The notes: generated by a model from the letters alone, not told the origin. A stretch of 64,000 nt of DNA from CAJXMH01 sp964001305 (GCA_964001305.1 CAXFAI010000007.1:62001-126000); one strand, 5' to 3'. Shown: positions 1-8,593, counted from the first letter of the stretch. Program-made: numbers and translations.

Positions 1-25
1 TAAAATGCTTAGTTTCGCGAATCTT

Positions 26-1348
26 ATGAAGCATAGCAGAACCATTGCTTTTTACACCCTTGGCTGCAAGCTCAACTTTTCTGAAACTTCAGGCATTGCA
101 AGACTTTTTGAAGAAGAAGGTTACGCACGTCTTGACTTTAAAGAAGGGGCTGATATTGTGGTGATAAATACGTGCTCAGTTACCGAACAAGCCGATAAAA
201 AATGTCGTCAAATCGTAAAACAAGCTAGAAATCTTTCAGAGAATGCATTTATTGCAGTCATTGGATGTTATGCTCAATTGAAACCAGAAGAAATAGCGTC
301 CATAGAAGGAGTTAATTTGGTTTTAGGTGCAAGTGAAAAATTCAACCTATTAAAGCATGTTAAAGATTGGGAAAACAATCAATTAGAGACAAACATTTTA
401 GCTACAGAAATTAAACATGTTAAAGAGTTTGTCCCCTCCTATTCTTTTGGAGATCGTACTAGATCTTTTTTAAAGGTGCAAGATGGTTGTGATTATTTCT
501 GTTCATTCTGTACGATTCCATTAGCAAGAGGAAGAAGTAGAAGCAATACAGTAGCACAAACGGTAAAAGTGGCCCATGAAATTGCTGAAACAAAAGTCAA
601 AGAAGTCGTACTTACAGGGGTAAATATTGGTGATTTTGGTAAAGGAAACAATGAGTCGTTTATCGATTTAATAAAAGAACTTGACGAAATTGAGAATATC
701 GATCGCTTTCGGATCTCTTCTATTGAACCTAATTTACTTTCTAATGAAATCATAGAATTTGTAGCTCAGTCAAAACGATTTGCTCCACATTTTCACATTC
801 CACTACAATCGGGTTCTAACTTCATTTTAAAAGAAATGAGAAGAAGATATACAAGAGAATTGTATGTCGATCGGGTAAATCAAATAAAATCAAGCATGCC
901 ACAAGCATGTATTGGTGTTGATGTAATTGTTGGCTATCCTGGTGAAACCAATTTACACTTTGAAGAGACACTTCATTTTTTAAAGGAATTAGATGTTTCT
1001 TATTTGCATGTTTTCACTTATTCTGAAAGAAATAACACGGTTGCCATTCGAAGAAGCAATGTGATCCCCATGGAAGTAAGAAGAGAAAGAAGTAAAATAC
1101 TTCAGAATCTTTCTGAAAAGAAAAAAAGATATTTTTACGAAACACAGTTAAATAAAGAATTTTCCGTGCTCTTTGAGGCACAAGAGCAGCAAGGCGAGAT
1201 GTATGGTTTTACTGAGAACTATTTGAAAGTAAAGTCAAAACTCAACCCTGAATGGATTAATCAAATTAAACAAGTTGTGCCTTTATCCGTTAATTACGAC
1301 GGAACTGTTAATGCTGAAATATTGCTAGATGAACTCGTGCATGCGTGA
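26..1348 (+). CDS. mtaB: tRNA t6A37 methylthiotransferase MtaB
   Basis: Radical-SAM methylthiotransferase that converts t6A37 to ms2t6A37 in ANN-decoding tRNAs. The N-terminal UPF0004 domain opens with TLGCKLNFSET and carries further cysteines in INTCSVT and VIGCYAQ, for the auxiliary 4Fe-4S cluster. The radical-SAM cluster motif is CDYFCSFC, followed by a TIM-barrel core and a short TRAM-like tail. The length, about 440 residues, is normal. An in-frame ATG lies at position 5, but the ATG at 26 puts the usual few residues before the first motif, so I prefer it. The sequence upstream is outside the window. It is followed after 20 bases by a small lysine-rich gene on the same strand. Confidence 0.93.
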   Translation: MKHSRTIAFYTLGCKLNFSETSGIARLFEEEGYARLDFKEGADIVVINTCSVTEQADKKCRQIVKQARNLSENAFIAVIGCYAQLKPEEIASIEGVNLVLGASEKFNLLKHVKDWENNQLETNILATEIKHVKEFVPSYSFGDRTRSFLKVQDGCDYFCSFCTIPLARGRSRSNTVAQTVKVAHEIAETKVKEVVLTGVNIGDFGKGNNESFIDLIKELDEIENIDRFRISSIEPNLLSNEIIEFVAQSKRFAPHFHIPLQSGSNFILKEMRRRYTRELYVDRVNQIKSSMPQACIGVDVIVGYPGETNLHFEETLHFLKELDVSYLHVFTYSERNNTVAIRRSNVIPMEVRRERSKILQNLSEKKKRYFYETQLNKEFSVLFEAQEQQGEMYGFTENYLKVKSKLNPEWINQIKQVVPLSVNYDGTVNAEILLDELVHA

Positions 1349-1368
1349 TATGCACTTAAATTAGAATT

Positions 1369-1596
1369 ATGGGAAGACCATCAACAAAACCTAAAAAATT
1401 AAAAGACGGATTTTACTTAGAAGTAAAGAATCAAGGTGCTAAATCAGGTATCAAAATCAGAAGAGATACGTATGATGAAATGATGCTTGCAAAGAAAAAC
1501 TTTGAAAGAACGAAAGAAGTGAAAGTACTTGGCGAAGTAGTAGATGATACTTTCGTTGACGAAAAAAAGAAAAAGAAGAAATCTGCTAAGAAATAG
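1369..1596 (+). CDS. small lysine-rich conserved hypothetical protein
   Basis: A 75-residue basic protein without a signal peptide or membrane segment. It starts MGRPSTKPKKLKDGFY and ends in a tail that is almost all lysine (DEKKKKKKSAKK). The middle, about residues 20-45, is a compact mixed segment (GIKIRRDTYDEMMLAKKNFERTK). It lies 20 bases downstream of mtaB on the same strand and is probably co-transcribed. The composition suggests a nucleic-acid- or ribosome-associated protein, but that is inference from charge only. I do not recognise a named family with a known function. Confidence 0.7.
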   Translation: MGRPSTKPKKLKDGFYLEVKNQGAKSGIKIRRDTYDEMMLAKKNFERTKEVKVLGEVVDDTFVDEKKKKKKSAKK

Positions 1597-1607
1597 TGTC
1601 TAACAAA

Positions 1608-1901
1608 TCAAACATCATCCCAGTCGACCTTGGTTCCTGCAACCTTAGGTCGACCGATGCATGTTAAGGCATATCCCTCTTTAATTTCATCTTCTCCAAG
1701 ACCGAAATTATTTTCCATTTCTACTTCACCACTTATCACTTTTGCTTTACAAGTGGTACAAACTCCTGATTGACATGAATAAGGTGGGTCAATTCCGATA
1801 CGCTCCGCCCCTTCCATAATGGTTTCTTGCTCATTCAACTGAATGGTGTGCTCTTCACCATCAATAACTACTATAACTGTATTTAGATTTTCTTCTGACA
1901 T
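1608..1901 (-). CDS. 2Fe-2S plant-type ferredoxin
   Basis: A 97-residue soluble electron carrier with the plant/[2Fe-2S] ferredoxin fold. The cluster ligands are visible as CQSGVCTTC (C-x4-C-x2-C) around residues 43-51 and a fourth cysteine in ALTCIGRP near residue 80. This is the usual length for a stand-alone ferredoxin such as the PaaE C-terminal domain or Fdx type. The partner reductase is not adjacent. A TAnnTTTG promoter box sits at 1921-1928, just past the end of purC, so it can be transcribed separately from the purC/phoH pair upstream on the same strand. It converges with the small lysine-rich gene at 1596. Confidence 0.92.
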   Translation of the reverse strand: MSEENLNTVIVVIDGEEHTIQLNEQETIMEGAERIGIDPPYSCQSGVCTTCKAKVISGEVEMENNFGLGEDEIKEGYALTCIGRPKVAGTKVDWDDV

Positions 1902-1920
1902 TTATTCAAATTTAAGGCGG

Positions 1921-1928
1921 CAAATATA
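1921..1928 (-). promoter_or_regulatory. Bacteroidetes -7 promoter box for the ferredoxin gene
   Basis: Read on the minus strand this is TATATTTG, a full match to the Bacteroidetes -7 consensus TAnnTTTG. It ends 19 bases before the ferredoxin start codon and lies in the short gap after the purC stop. No clear -33 TTTG is visible. Confidence 0.5.
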
Positions 1929-1937
1929 ATTGCTTTA

Positions 1938-2873
1938 TTAAAGTGCTTGTAACACATTTTGTTCAATTCTATTTAAAACAGATTCTGACTTGTCTGCTTT
2001 AAATGCTTTACCACTTACTTTTTCATACAATTCAATATAACGTTCAGAAACTTCTTGTACAAAAGTGTCCGGCATTTCAGGCATGGCTTGACCTTCTAAT
2101 CCTTGAAAGCCATTTTCAATAAGCCATTCCCTTACAAACTCTTTACTGAGTTGTTTTTGCTTTTCTCCTTTTGCTTGCCGTTCTTCAAAACCATCTGCAT
2201 AAAAGTACCTTGATGAGTCTGGAGTATGGATTTCATCAATCAATATGATTTCTTCGTTCAAATTTCCAAATTCATATTTCGTATCAACTAAAATTAATCC
2301 CTGTTTCAAAGCCATTTCAGTTCCACGTTCAAAAAGCTTTCTCGTGTAATTTTCCAACTGAAGATATTCCGACTCAGGAACAATACCTTGTGTTATTATT
2401 TCTTCTCTACTAATATCTTCATCATGCCCCTCCTCTGCCTTTGTCGCTGGTGTTATAATTGGCTCAGGAAATGGATCATTCTCCTTCATTCCTTCGGGCA
2501 AAGCAACACCGCATAACGTTCTTTTCCCTTGTTTATATTCTCGCCATGCATGCCCGCATAAATAGCCACGTATAACCATTTCTACTTTGTAAGGATTACA
2601 TAATTTACCTATAGTAACATTTGCATCAGGCACTGACTCTACCCAATTTGGCACAATATCTTTTGTAGACGCTAAAAAGAAAGAAGCCAATTGATTTAGC
2701 ACTTGCCCTTTGAAGGGTATAGCTTTTGGCAGAATATGATCAAAGGCAGAAATTCGATCGGTAGCTACCATAACCAATCGTTGATCAGTTAAAGAGTATA
2801 CATCCCTTACTTTTCCATGATAGACATCTATTTGTCCTGGAAATACAAAATTCGTTTCATCAATTACCTGCAT
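1938..2873 (-). CDS. purC: phosphoribosylaminoimidazole-succinocarboxamide synthase (SAICAR synthase)
   Basis: Purine biosynthesis enzyme joining CAIR and aspartate with ATP to give SAICAR. It has the longer 300-residue architecture seen in yeast Ade1 and many Bacteroidetes rather than the 240-residue E. coli form. Visible family motifs are GKVRDVYSL near residue 20, the VATDRISAFDHILP segment, VEMVIRGYLCGHAWREY, and the C-terminal DTKYEFG and EIHTPDSSRY blocks that bind substrate. Its start overlaps the end of the phoH gene by 14 bases, so the two are very likely translated from one message. Confidence 0.96.
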   Translation of the reverse strand: MQVIDETNFVFPGQIDVYHGKVRDVYSLTDQRLVMVATDRISAFDHILPKAIPFKGQVLNQLASFFLASTKDIVPNWVESVPDANVTIGKLCNPYKVEMVIRGYLCGHAWREYKQGKRTLCGVALPEGMKENDPFPEPIITPATKAEEGHDEDISREEIITQGIVPESEYLQLENYTRKLFERGTEMALKQGLILVDTKYEFGNLNEEIILIDEIHTPDSSRYFYADGFEERQAKGEKQKQLSKEFVREWLIENGFQGLEGQAMPEMPDTFVQEVSERYIELYEKVSGKAFKADKSESVLNRIEQNVLQAL

Positions 2874-3846
2874 GCTTCTTCTTTTGATTTAATTCATTGT
2901 TCTTTTCAACCATTTCATAGGCTGTAATTATTTTTTTAACCAAGGAATGCCTAATCACATCTTTCCCGTCAAAATGAATAAAATCTATTCCTTTTGTTTT
3001 TGATAGAATTTCCGTTGCTTGCAACAAACCCGATGGTTGATTTTTAGGTAAATCTACTTGAGAAGCATCACCAGTTATACAAAACTTCGCATGCTTACCC
3101 ATTCTGGTCAAAAACATCTTAAATTGACTTCTGGTCGCATTTTGCGCCTCATCAAGAATAACAAAGGCATTATCAAGTGTTCTTCCTCGCATATAGGCTA
3201 ATGGAGCAATCTGAACAACACCATTTTCTAAATAGTCATTTAAGCGTTCAGCCGGAAACATATCGTATAAAGCATCATACAAAGGCTGTAAAAAAGGGTC
3301 TAACTTTTCCTTTAAATCACCAGGTAAAAACCCGAGGTTTTCTCCAGCTTCAACAGCTGGCCTCGTTAGTATTATTCTTCTAACTTCCTTATTCTTAAGG
3401 GCTCTAGCAGCCATAGCAACTGCGGTATAAGTCTTACCTGTTCCTGCAGGCCCCAAGGCAAAAACCATATCGTTTTTCTGAATACTTTTAACCAATTTTC
3501 TCTGGTTAACTGTTCTTGCCTTAACCAATAATCCATGATTACCATGAACTAATACTTGATCTTCTTCTTTCAGTTGTGAAGAAACTACTTGAGCATCTTC
3601 ACCCAAAATTTGCTCAATGTGATTTTCATTTAATTGTTTGTATTTTAAAAGATGTTCAATCAATAACTGAAGCTTCTCTTCAAATTTTACAATTTCCTTT
3701 TCACTTCCTATTGCTTTTAGCTGATCTCCGCGAGCTACAATTTTTAAAGTAGGAAAACTCTTTTTTATTTGATTTAATTTAATCTCATTAATACCAAATA
3801 GTTCAACTGGATTTACGGAAGTTATTTCAATCGATTTTTCTGTCAA
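2860..3846 (-). CDS. phoH: PhoH-family ATPase
   Basis: Cytosolic P-loop ATPase of the PhoH/PhoL family, often linked to RNA metabolism, although its exact role is unsettled. It has an N-terminal KH-like segment of about 100 residues, then Walker A ALGPAGTGKTYTAVA near residue 135 and Walker B AFVILDEAQNAT near residue 230. The length, about 328 residues, is typical. The only start that fits is TTG at 3846, because an in-frame TAA lies five codons upstream and no ATG follows before the conserved region. It overlaps purC by 14 bases downstream. Divergent from the DUF62 gene. Confidence 0.92.
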   Translation of the reverse strand: MTEKSIEITSVNPVELFGINEIKLNQIKKSFPTLKIVARGDQLKAIGSEKEIVKFEEKLQLLIEHLLKYKQLNENHIEQILGEDAQVVSSQLKEEDQVLVHGNHGLLVKARTVNQRKLVKSIQKNDMVFALGPAGTGKTYTAVAMAARALKNKEVRRIILTRPAVEAGENLGFLPGDLKEKLDPFLQPLYDALYDMFPAERLNDYLENGVVQIAPLAYMRGRTLDNAFVILDEAQNATRSQFKMFLTRMGKHAKFCITGDASQVDLPKNQPSGLLQATEILSKTKGIDFIHFDGKDVIRHSLVKKIITAYEMVEKNNELNQKKKHAGN

Positions 3847-3898
3847 ATTCCTTGCTATTTCTTATTTCAAACGATATTTTCTCCTACGAAATTATTAC

Positions 3899-3906
3899 TA
3901 ATTTTG
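3899..3906 (+). promoter_or_regulatory. -7 promoter box for the DUF62 gene
   Basis: TAATTTTG matches the Bacteroidetes TAnnTTTG box. It lies 44 bases before the ATG at 3951, in the divergent gap with phoH. The -33 element is not obvious. Confidence 0.45.
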
Positions 3907-3950
3907 GTTGCTTCAAACCTATCAATTAAAGAAATTCCTTTAGAGTTATC

Positions 3951-4736
3951 ATGGCCATTGTAACGCTTACTACAGACTTAGGATTAAAAGATCATTATGT
4001 AGGCGTGGTGAAAGGCAACTTATTGAAACTATGTCCCGATATTCAAATTATTGACATCAGTCATGAAATTAAACCTTTCAATATTTTAGAAGCTGCTTTT
4101 ACCTTAAAAAACAGTTTTCAAGAATTTCCAGAAGGGACCATACATATTTTAGGAGTTAACCCTGATTCAGGAACGGACTCAGCTCATTTGGCTGTTGCTT
4201 ACAAAGGGCACTATTTTATAGGAGCTGACAATGGCATTTTCTCTTTAATTCTTGAAGATAAAGCAGATAAAATTATTGCGTTAAACATCCAACAAAATCC
4301 TGATTCGATTTCATTTCCTACTAAAGATATATACGCCAAAGCGGCATCGCATATTGCTAAAGGTGGTACCTTAGAAATGATTGGTCAAGCCAAAGAACAT
4401 ATTAATGAAAGAACGCTATTTCAAGCGGTTTCAATTGAAAATATAATAAAAGGCATGGTCATTTATATTGACCATTATGGGAATATACTTACCAATATTG
4501 ATGAGCCATATTTTAAAGCATTCGGCAGAGGAAGAGATTTTAGTATTGTTTTTAGACATGGAGATTATAATATAAATCAAATAAGCAAAGCCTATAATGA
4601 TGTTCCTGAAGGAGAAAAATTGGCTCTTTTTAGCTCCTCCAATTTGCTAGAAATAGCCATGAATAAAGGAAATGCTAGTCGGCTTTTGGGATTGCAAGAA
4701 TTAGATAGTATTAGAATAGAGTTTTATGATCGTTAG
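3951..4736 (+). CDS. SAM hydroxide adenosyltransferase (DUF62 family)
   Basis: Member of the DUF62/SAM hydrolase family, relatives of bacterial fluorinase and chlorinase. The common enzymes split S-adenosylmethionine with water to adenosine and methionine. Key segments are TLTTDLGLKDHYVGVVKG at the N terminus (SAM-binding Asp and the following loop), ISHEIKPFN, HILGVNPDSG, and FIGADNGIFSL. The C-terminal small domain begins at about residue 165 (GMVIYIDHYGNILTNI). The length of 261 residues is typical of the hydrolase branch, and there is no extra halogenase loop that I can see. The end overlaps the next gene by 11 bases, indicating an operon with the monooxygenase-like and glycosyltransferase genes. 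Confidence 0.88.
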   Translation: MAIVTLTTDLGLKDHYVGVVKGNLLKLCPDIQIIDISHEIKPFNILEAAFTLKNSFQEFPEGTIHILGVNPDSGTDSAHLAVAYKGHYFIGADNGIFSLILEDKADKIIALNIQQNPDSISFPTKDIYAKAASHIAKGGTLEMIGQAKEHINERTLFQAVSIENIIKGMVIYIDHYGNILTNIDEPYFKAFGRGRDFSIVFRHGDYNINQISKAYNDVPEGEKLALFSSSNLLEIAMNKGNASRLLGLQELDSIRIEFYDR

Positions 4737-5022
4737 AGTAGTGAAAATGACATTTCGGAAAGAGGAAATAGAAACTTTTTTAGAAGTTTTTGAGCATTCA
4801 AAAAAAGCAATTCGCAATTTTCCAGGAGTCACCCACCTTGAGCTTTTAAAAGGAACACAAAATGAGAATGTAATTTTCACATACAGTCATTGGCAAACAG
4901 AAGAAGATTTGGAAAATTATAGAAACTCAAAACTGTTTAAAGATACCTGGGCCAAAACAAAGCCACTTTTCTTAAAGCCGGCAGAGGCATGGAGCACAGA
5001 AAGAATCGCTCATCTTCCATGA
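4726..5022 (+). CDS. antibiotic-biosynthesis-monooxygenase (ABM) domain protein
   Basis: A 98-residue ferredoxin-like alpha/beta-barrel protein of the ABM/YgiN class, which acts as small dimeric enzymes on quinones, haem or aldehydes. It starts IVRVVKMTFRKEEIETFLEVF, with the typical GVTHLELLKG and YSHWQTEEDLENYRNSKLFKDTW segments. The substrate cannot be told from sequence. It overlaps the DUF62 gene by 11 bases upstream, and its TGA stop shares the ATGA overlap with the glycosyltransferase start at 5019, so the three genes are translationally coupled. Confidence 0.85.
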   Translation: MIVRVVKMTFRKEEIETFLEVFEHSKKAIRNFPGVTHLELLKGTQNENVIFTYSHWQTEEDLENYRNSKLFKDTWAKTKPLFLKPAEAWSTERIAHLP

Positions 5023-6017
5023 GTTTGATTTCTATCATTATGCCAGTTAAAAATGCGGCTCCTTTTTTAAAGGACTGTATTGAAAGCATTTGTAAGCAAA
5101 CATATACCAATTGGGAACTCATTGCTGTTGATGACCATTCAACGGATTATTCGTATGAAATCATTTCACAATATGTATCTAATAATGAGAAAATTCAATT
5201 ATTAAAAAGTAAAGGAAATGGAATCATACCGGCTCTCCAAATGGGTTACAGTCATTCTTCTGGGCAATATATTCATCGTATGGATGCCGATGACATTATG
5301 CCCCAAAAAAAATTATCTACACTTTACAATTTAATTACGAGTTATGGAAATGGTCATATTGCGACAGGGCACGTTTCTTATTTTTCAAATCAAAAACTAA
5401 ATGCAGGTTATCAAAATTATGCGAAATGGTTGAATCAGCTTTGTGAAAATAATACACAATGGGACGCTATTTTCAAAGAATGTGTAATTGCATCGCCTAA
5501 TTGGCTTATATCTCGAAGCGATTTTGAACAAGCTGGTGGTTTTAATTCATCCATTTATCCAGAAGATTACGATTTGGTTTTCCGTTTTTTTAAGGAGAAT
5601 TTAAAAGTTATTTCCGCTAAAGAGATTACGCACTATTGAAGAGACCATGAAAACCGAAGTAGTAGAACCATGGAAATTTATAAAGACAATGCCTACTTTG
5701 ATTTAAAATGGCATTACTTTAAAGATTTAAAATTGGACTTAAACCGACCAACTGTAATTTGGGGAGCAGGCCCAAAAGGCAAAAGACTCGTAAAAACGAT
5801 TCAAAAAGACGGACATCCAATTACATGGGTAAGCAACAACCCCAATAAACATGGAAATAACATTTATAATGAAATTCTTGAATCTTATCAGGAAATCATA
5901 AATGAAAAAAATCCCCAAATTTTGGTTGCTGTGGGTCAGCGAAAAGCCCAAAATGAGATTCGTAATTTTTTAAATTCAAATAACTATTCGGAAGGAAAAG
6001 ACTATTTCTTTCTATAA
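5019..6017 (+). pseudogene. family-2 glycosyltransferase with C-terminal Rossmann-like domain, interrupted by in-frame TGA
   Basis: The first part (5019-5639) is a GT-A fold family-2 glycosyltransferase: ISIIMPVKNAAPFLKDCIES, the VDDHS nucleotide-binding motif, RMDADDIMP with the DxD, and NWLISRSDFEQAGGFNS plus PEDYDLVFRF. It stops at TGA 5637-5639 right after THY. Reading on in the same frame gives RDHENRSSRT and then an uninterrupted 115-codon stretch (5670-6017) holding VIWGAGPKGKRLVKTIQKDG, a Rossmann-like nucleotide-binding segment, and DYFFL at the end. A TGG at 5637 would give THYWRDHENRSSRT, as expected for this family, so one G-to-A change explains the break. The start at 5019 overlaps the previous stop as ATGA. 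Alternatives are sequencing error or two separately translated halves. Confidence 0.85.
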
Positions 6018-6028
6018 TCCAAAAAAAT

Positions 6029-6610
6029 ATGAAAAGTATAGCCATTTTTTGCGCTTCCGCAAGCGGAAAAAACTCAGTTTACACAGATACTGCGTACCAA
6101 GTAGGTCAGTATTTAGCAAAAGAAAATTACCAAGTAGTATATGGAGGAGCCAGTGTTGGTTGCATGGGAGCGGTAGCCCAAGGTGCACTAGACCATGGAG
6201 GAGAAGTTATTGGAGTATTACCTCGATTCTTAAATCGAAGAGAACTAGCAAAAAAAAATCTTACTGAGTTAATTATGGTAGATTCTATGCATGAACGAAA
6301 ATTAAAAATGAATGAGCTTAGTGATGCTAGTATAAGCTTGCCTGGTGGATTTGGAACCATGGAAGAGTTTTTTGAAATTATAACTTGGGGGCAGCTGGGC
6401 TTACATCAAAAACCAACAGCAATATTAAATGTGAATGGCTATTACAATCATTTAATAAAATTTGTACAACATATGAATCAAGAGAGTTTACTGAAAGACA
6501 AATACATGGAAATGATACTGGTTGATAATCAGATTGACCAATTGATTTCAAAGATGAAAAGGTACAAACACCCTGAGTTAGAAAAATGGCTAACTTCTAA
6601 AAATACCTAG
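6029..6610 (+). CDS. LOG-family (TIGR00730) nucleoside monophosphate phosphoribohydrolase
   Basis: Rossmann-fold protein of the LOG/lysine-decarboxylase-like family. Characterised members hydrolyse the N-glycosidic bond of AMP or cytokinin riboside monophosphate. The signature PGGFGTMEEFFE (PGGxGTxxE) lies near residue 110. The nucleotide loop VVYGGASVGCMGAVAQGAL lies near residue 36, and ERKLKMNELSDA precedes the signature. At 193 residues the length is standard. It begins 11 bases after the broken glycosyltransferase, so it probably belongs to the same transcription unit. Annotation as lysine decarboxylase would be wrong. Confidence 0.9.
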   Translation: MKSIAIFCASASGKNSVYTDTAYQVGQYLAKENYQVVYGGASVGCMGAVAQGALDHGGEVIGVLPRFLNRRELAKKNLTELIMVDSMHERKLKMNELSDASISLPGGFGTMEEFFEIITWGQLGLHQKPTAILNVNGYYNHLIKFVQHMNQESLLKDKYMEMILVDNQIDQLISKMKRYKHPELEKWLTSKNT

Positions 6611-6652
6611 TTTTAGTGCAACGAAAAGTGATTTCAAAGCGTCTACTTGAAT

Positions 6653-6730
6653 ATGAAATCAATTCAATTTAGACTTCTTTACTTAGTGCTTTCTGCTAGC
6701 ACATTAATTTTATTTCTCTTCACTTTTTAA
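6653..6730 (+). CDS. possible 25-residue hydrophobic peptide
   Basis: ATG at 6653 opens a 25-codon frame ending at TAA 6728. After MKSIQFR the peptide is nearly all hydrophobic, long enough for one membrane span. It ends just before a terminator-like hairpin at 6733. It could be a small membrane peptide gene or a chance frame. There is no promoter box of the kind seen at other genes, so I give it little weight. Confidence 0.18.
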   Translation: MKSIQFRLLYLVLSASTLILFLFTF

Positions 6731-6732
6731 AT

Positions 6733-6775
6733 CTGCTAAATATTAATTTAATTTAAATGACTTAGCAGTTTTTTT
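6733..6775 (+). terminator. possible rho-independent terminator
   Basis: CTGCTAA (6733-6739) pairs with TTAGCAG (6762-6768) and is followed directly by seven T (6769-6775). The loop of 22 bases is long and AT-rich, so the hairpin is weak. It would end the transcription unit containing the LOG-family gene. Confidence 0.4.
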
Positions 6776-6899
6776 CCTAAATGATAGAAATTTGCTGTGC
6801 TTTGATTTTCCGAGTCTAAGCAATTACTTTTCATAACTTTTTTCATGTTTTCTCACAGATTTACCTTTTATTTGCAATACTCAACTTAGATTGTTAACT

Positions 6900-8516
6900 A
6901 TGAAGAAGTTTACACTTTTATTTTCTATTCTTTTTGCTGTTTTAATTTCTGCTAACAGCCAAACAAAAGAAGACCCTTGGAGCGTTGGAATACACGGAGG
7001 ATCTGAACAATACAACGGTGAAATTGAAAATCAATTTTTCAATTTCTTTGATAATCACAATGGATTTGCAGGAATTTCCTTAGCACGTTACATTCATCCT
7101 CATTTTGATCTTGGACTTGATTTTACATTAGGAGATATAAAGTTTAAATCCTCTAATGAAAACAATAATCGATTTAATTACAATATGAATGTGGCAAATC
7201 TTCATATTAATTATAACTTTTTTGAGTATGATGAAGTTAAATTTAGACCATTCTTATTTGCAGGCCTAGCTTACTTAAATTTTGATGGCAAGGGTGATAA
7301 TAAAAATTATCTTGCTTTACCTTCGGCAGGATTGGGTGTTAATTACATGCTTAATGATCGAGTGAGAATTCGTTACCAAAATACATTACTAGTATCCGAT
7401 GGTGATGACCTAGATGCTAGAACCGGAGGAGGTAACGATATGTTCTTACAAACATCTATTGGCCTAAGTACTCTAATAAAAGCAACCAGTGATTCCGATA
7501 GAGATGGTGTTTCTGACAGAAATGATGAATGTCCAAATACTGAGTTAGGTATGGTGGTAGATAAAAAGGGATGCGCTATTGATTTAGATTTAGATGGTAT
7601 TCCAAATGAAAGAGATAAGTGCCCTAGTGACCCTGGTTTTGAATACACTATGGGATGTCCTGATAGTGACGGTGATAGCATTCCAAATGCTGATGATCCA
7701 TGTCCAAATATAGCAGGTAGCCTAAATGGCTGTCCTGATAGTGATGGAGACTTAGTTGCTGACAAAGATGATAAATGCCCTGAAGTAGCAGGTCTTGAAA
7801 GTTTAGGTGGATGTCCTGAAGAAGTGATAGAAGAAGAAGTGAAACGAATGGGCGTGTTTACTTATAATAATCTTCCAATGGAAAATGCCGCATTAGTTGT
7901 TTTAGATGAAAATGGCAATCCAATAGATACCATTTATACAGATGGTAATGGACGATTTGAATTCACTTCATTAAATGCGGATCAGAATTATTCTCTGAAG
8001 CCAATCAATATTAAAGGTGATCCTTCGAATGTGGATATTTACTTAACCGATAAAGATGGTAACCGCAGAGATGCTGTAGATGATGGAACTGGCAAGTTTG
8101 TTTTCAAGCCAACAACTACTGACCAAGTTGATGATAAGCAAGAAGAAAACAAACAAGTTGCTGAAGACAATGATATTCCTGTTGAGTTATTAAAAGATAT
8201 CAACTTTGATTCAGAGAGCTTTACGATAAAAATTAAGTACTACGATCAGCTAAATAGATTAGCTGCTGTTCTTAAAAAGCAAACTGATGTTAATCTTAAA
8301 TTAATGGCTTATGCAGATAGTACTGGTCCAAAAGATTACAACCAAAGATTAACGGTTCAGCGTGCTGACCGAGTTAAAAGATACTTAGTCAGAAAAGGTG
8401 TTGATGCTTCTAGAATTGAAGCTGTTGCAAATGGAGAAGATAATCCTATTGCAACCAACTTAACTCCTGAAGGTAGAGCATTAAACCGTAGAACAGAGTT
8501 TTTAATCATTGAATAA
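6900..8516 (+). CDS. OmpA-family outer-membrane protein with thrombospondin type 3 repeats
   Basis: Outer-membrane beta-barrel protein that anchors the envelope to peptidoglycan. After a signal peptide (KKFTLLFSILFAVLISANSQ), an N-terminal barrel occupies about residues 22-190. Calcium-binding thrombospondin type 3 repeats follow at about 195-305 (units such as DSDRDGVSDRNDECP and DSDGDSIPNADDPCP). Then comes a carboxypeptidase-regulatory-like beta-sandwich (about 310-385) and an OmpA C-terminal domain (about 410-538) with the NRRTEFLI ending. A TTG three codons upstream could be read as a start, but the ATG at 6900 begins a proper signal peptide. Strong terminator at 8537-8566. Confidence 0.93.
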   Translation: MKKFTLLFSILFAVLISANSQTKEDPWSVGIHGGSEQYNGEIENQFFNFFDNHNGFAGISLARYIHPHFDLGLDFTLGDIKFKSSNENNNRFNYNMNVANLHINYNFFEYDEVKFRPFLFAGLAYLNFDGKGDNKNYLALPSAGLGVNYMLNDRVRIRYQNTLLVSDGDDLDARTGGGNDMFLQTSIGLSTLIKATSDSDRDGVSDRNDECPNTELGMVVDKKGCAIDLDLDGIPNERDKCPSDPGFEYTMGCPDSDGDSIPNADDPCPNIAGSLNGCPDSDGDLVADKDDKCPEVAGLESLGGCPEEVIEEEVKRMGVFTYNNLPMENAALVVLDENGNPIDTIYTDGNGRFEFTSLNADQNYSLKPINIKGDPSNVDIYLTDKDGNRRDAVDDGTGKFVFKPTTTDQVDDKQEENKQVAEDNDIPVELLKDINFDSESFTIKIKYYDQLNRLAAVLKKQTDVNLKLMAYADSTGPKDYNQRLTVQRADRVKRYLVRKGVDASRIEAVANGEDNPIATNLTPEGRALNRRTEFLIIE

Positions 8517-8536
8517 TAAATTATTTCACTAATTAT

Positions 8537-8566
8537 AAAAAAGCCTCACAATTGTGAGGCTTTTTT
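8537..8566 (+). terminator. rho-independent terminator after the OmpA gene
   Basis: An 18-base perfect palindrome GCCTCACAATTGTGAGGC at 8543-8560 is flanked by six A before it and six T after it. It ends the OmpA message and, being symmetrical, could also work on the other strand. Confidence 0.88.
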
Positions 8567-8593
8567 ATTTATTTTACTTTCTATCAACTTCAA

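Noticed and set aside
3951..4736. Fluorinase/chlorinase for halogenated products
   Set aside because: The sequence fits the common SAM-hydrolysing branch in length and lacks the extra loop of fluorinases; no halogenated-product genes are nearby.
5637..5639. TGA read as tryptophan (recoding)
   Set aside because: Other genes in the window use TGA as a normal stop, and a single G-to-A change explains the site better.
7373..7765. Long antisense frame through the thrombospondin repeats
   Set aside because: It mirrors the low-complexity Asp/Gly repeats of the OmpA gene, has no promoter or family resemblance, and is a shadow of the coding strand.
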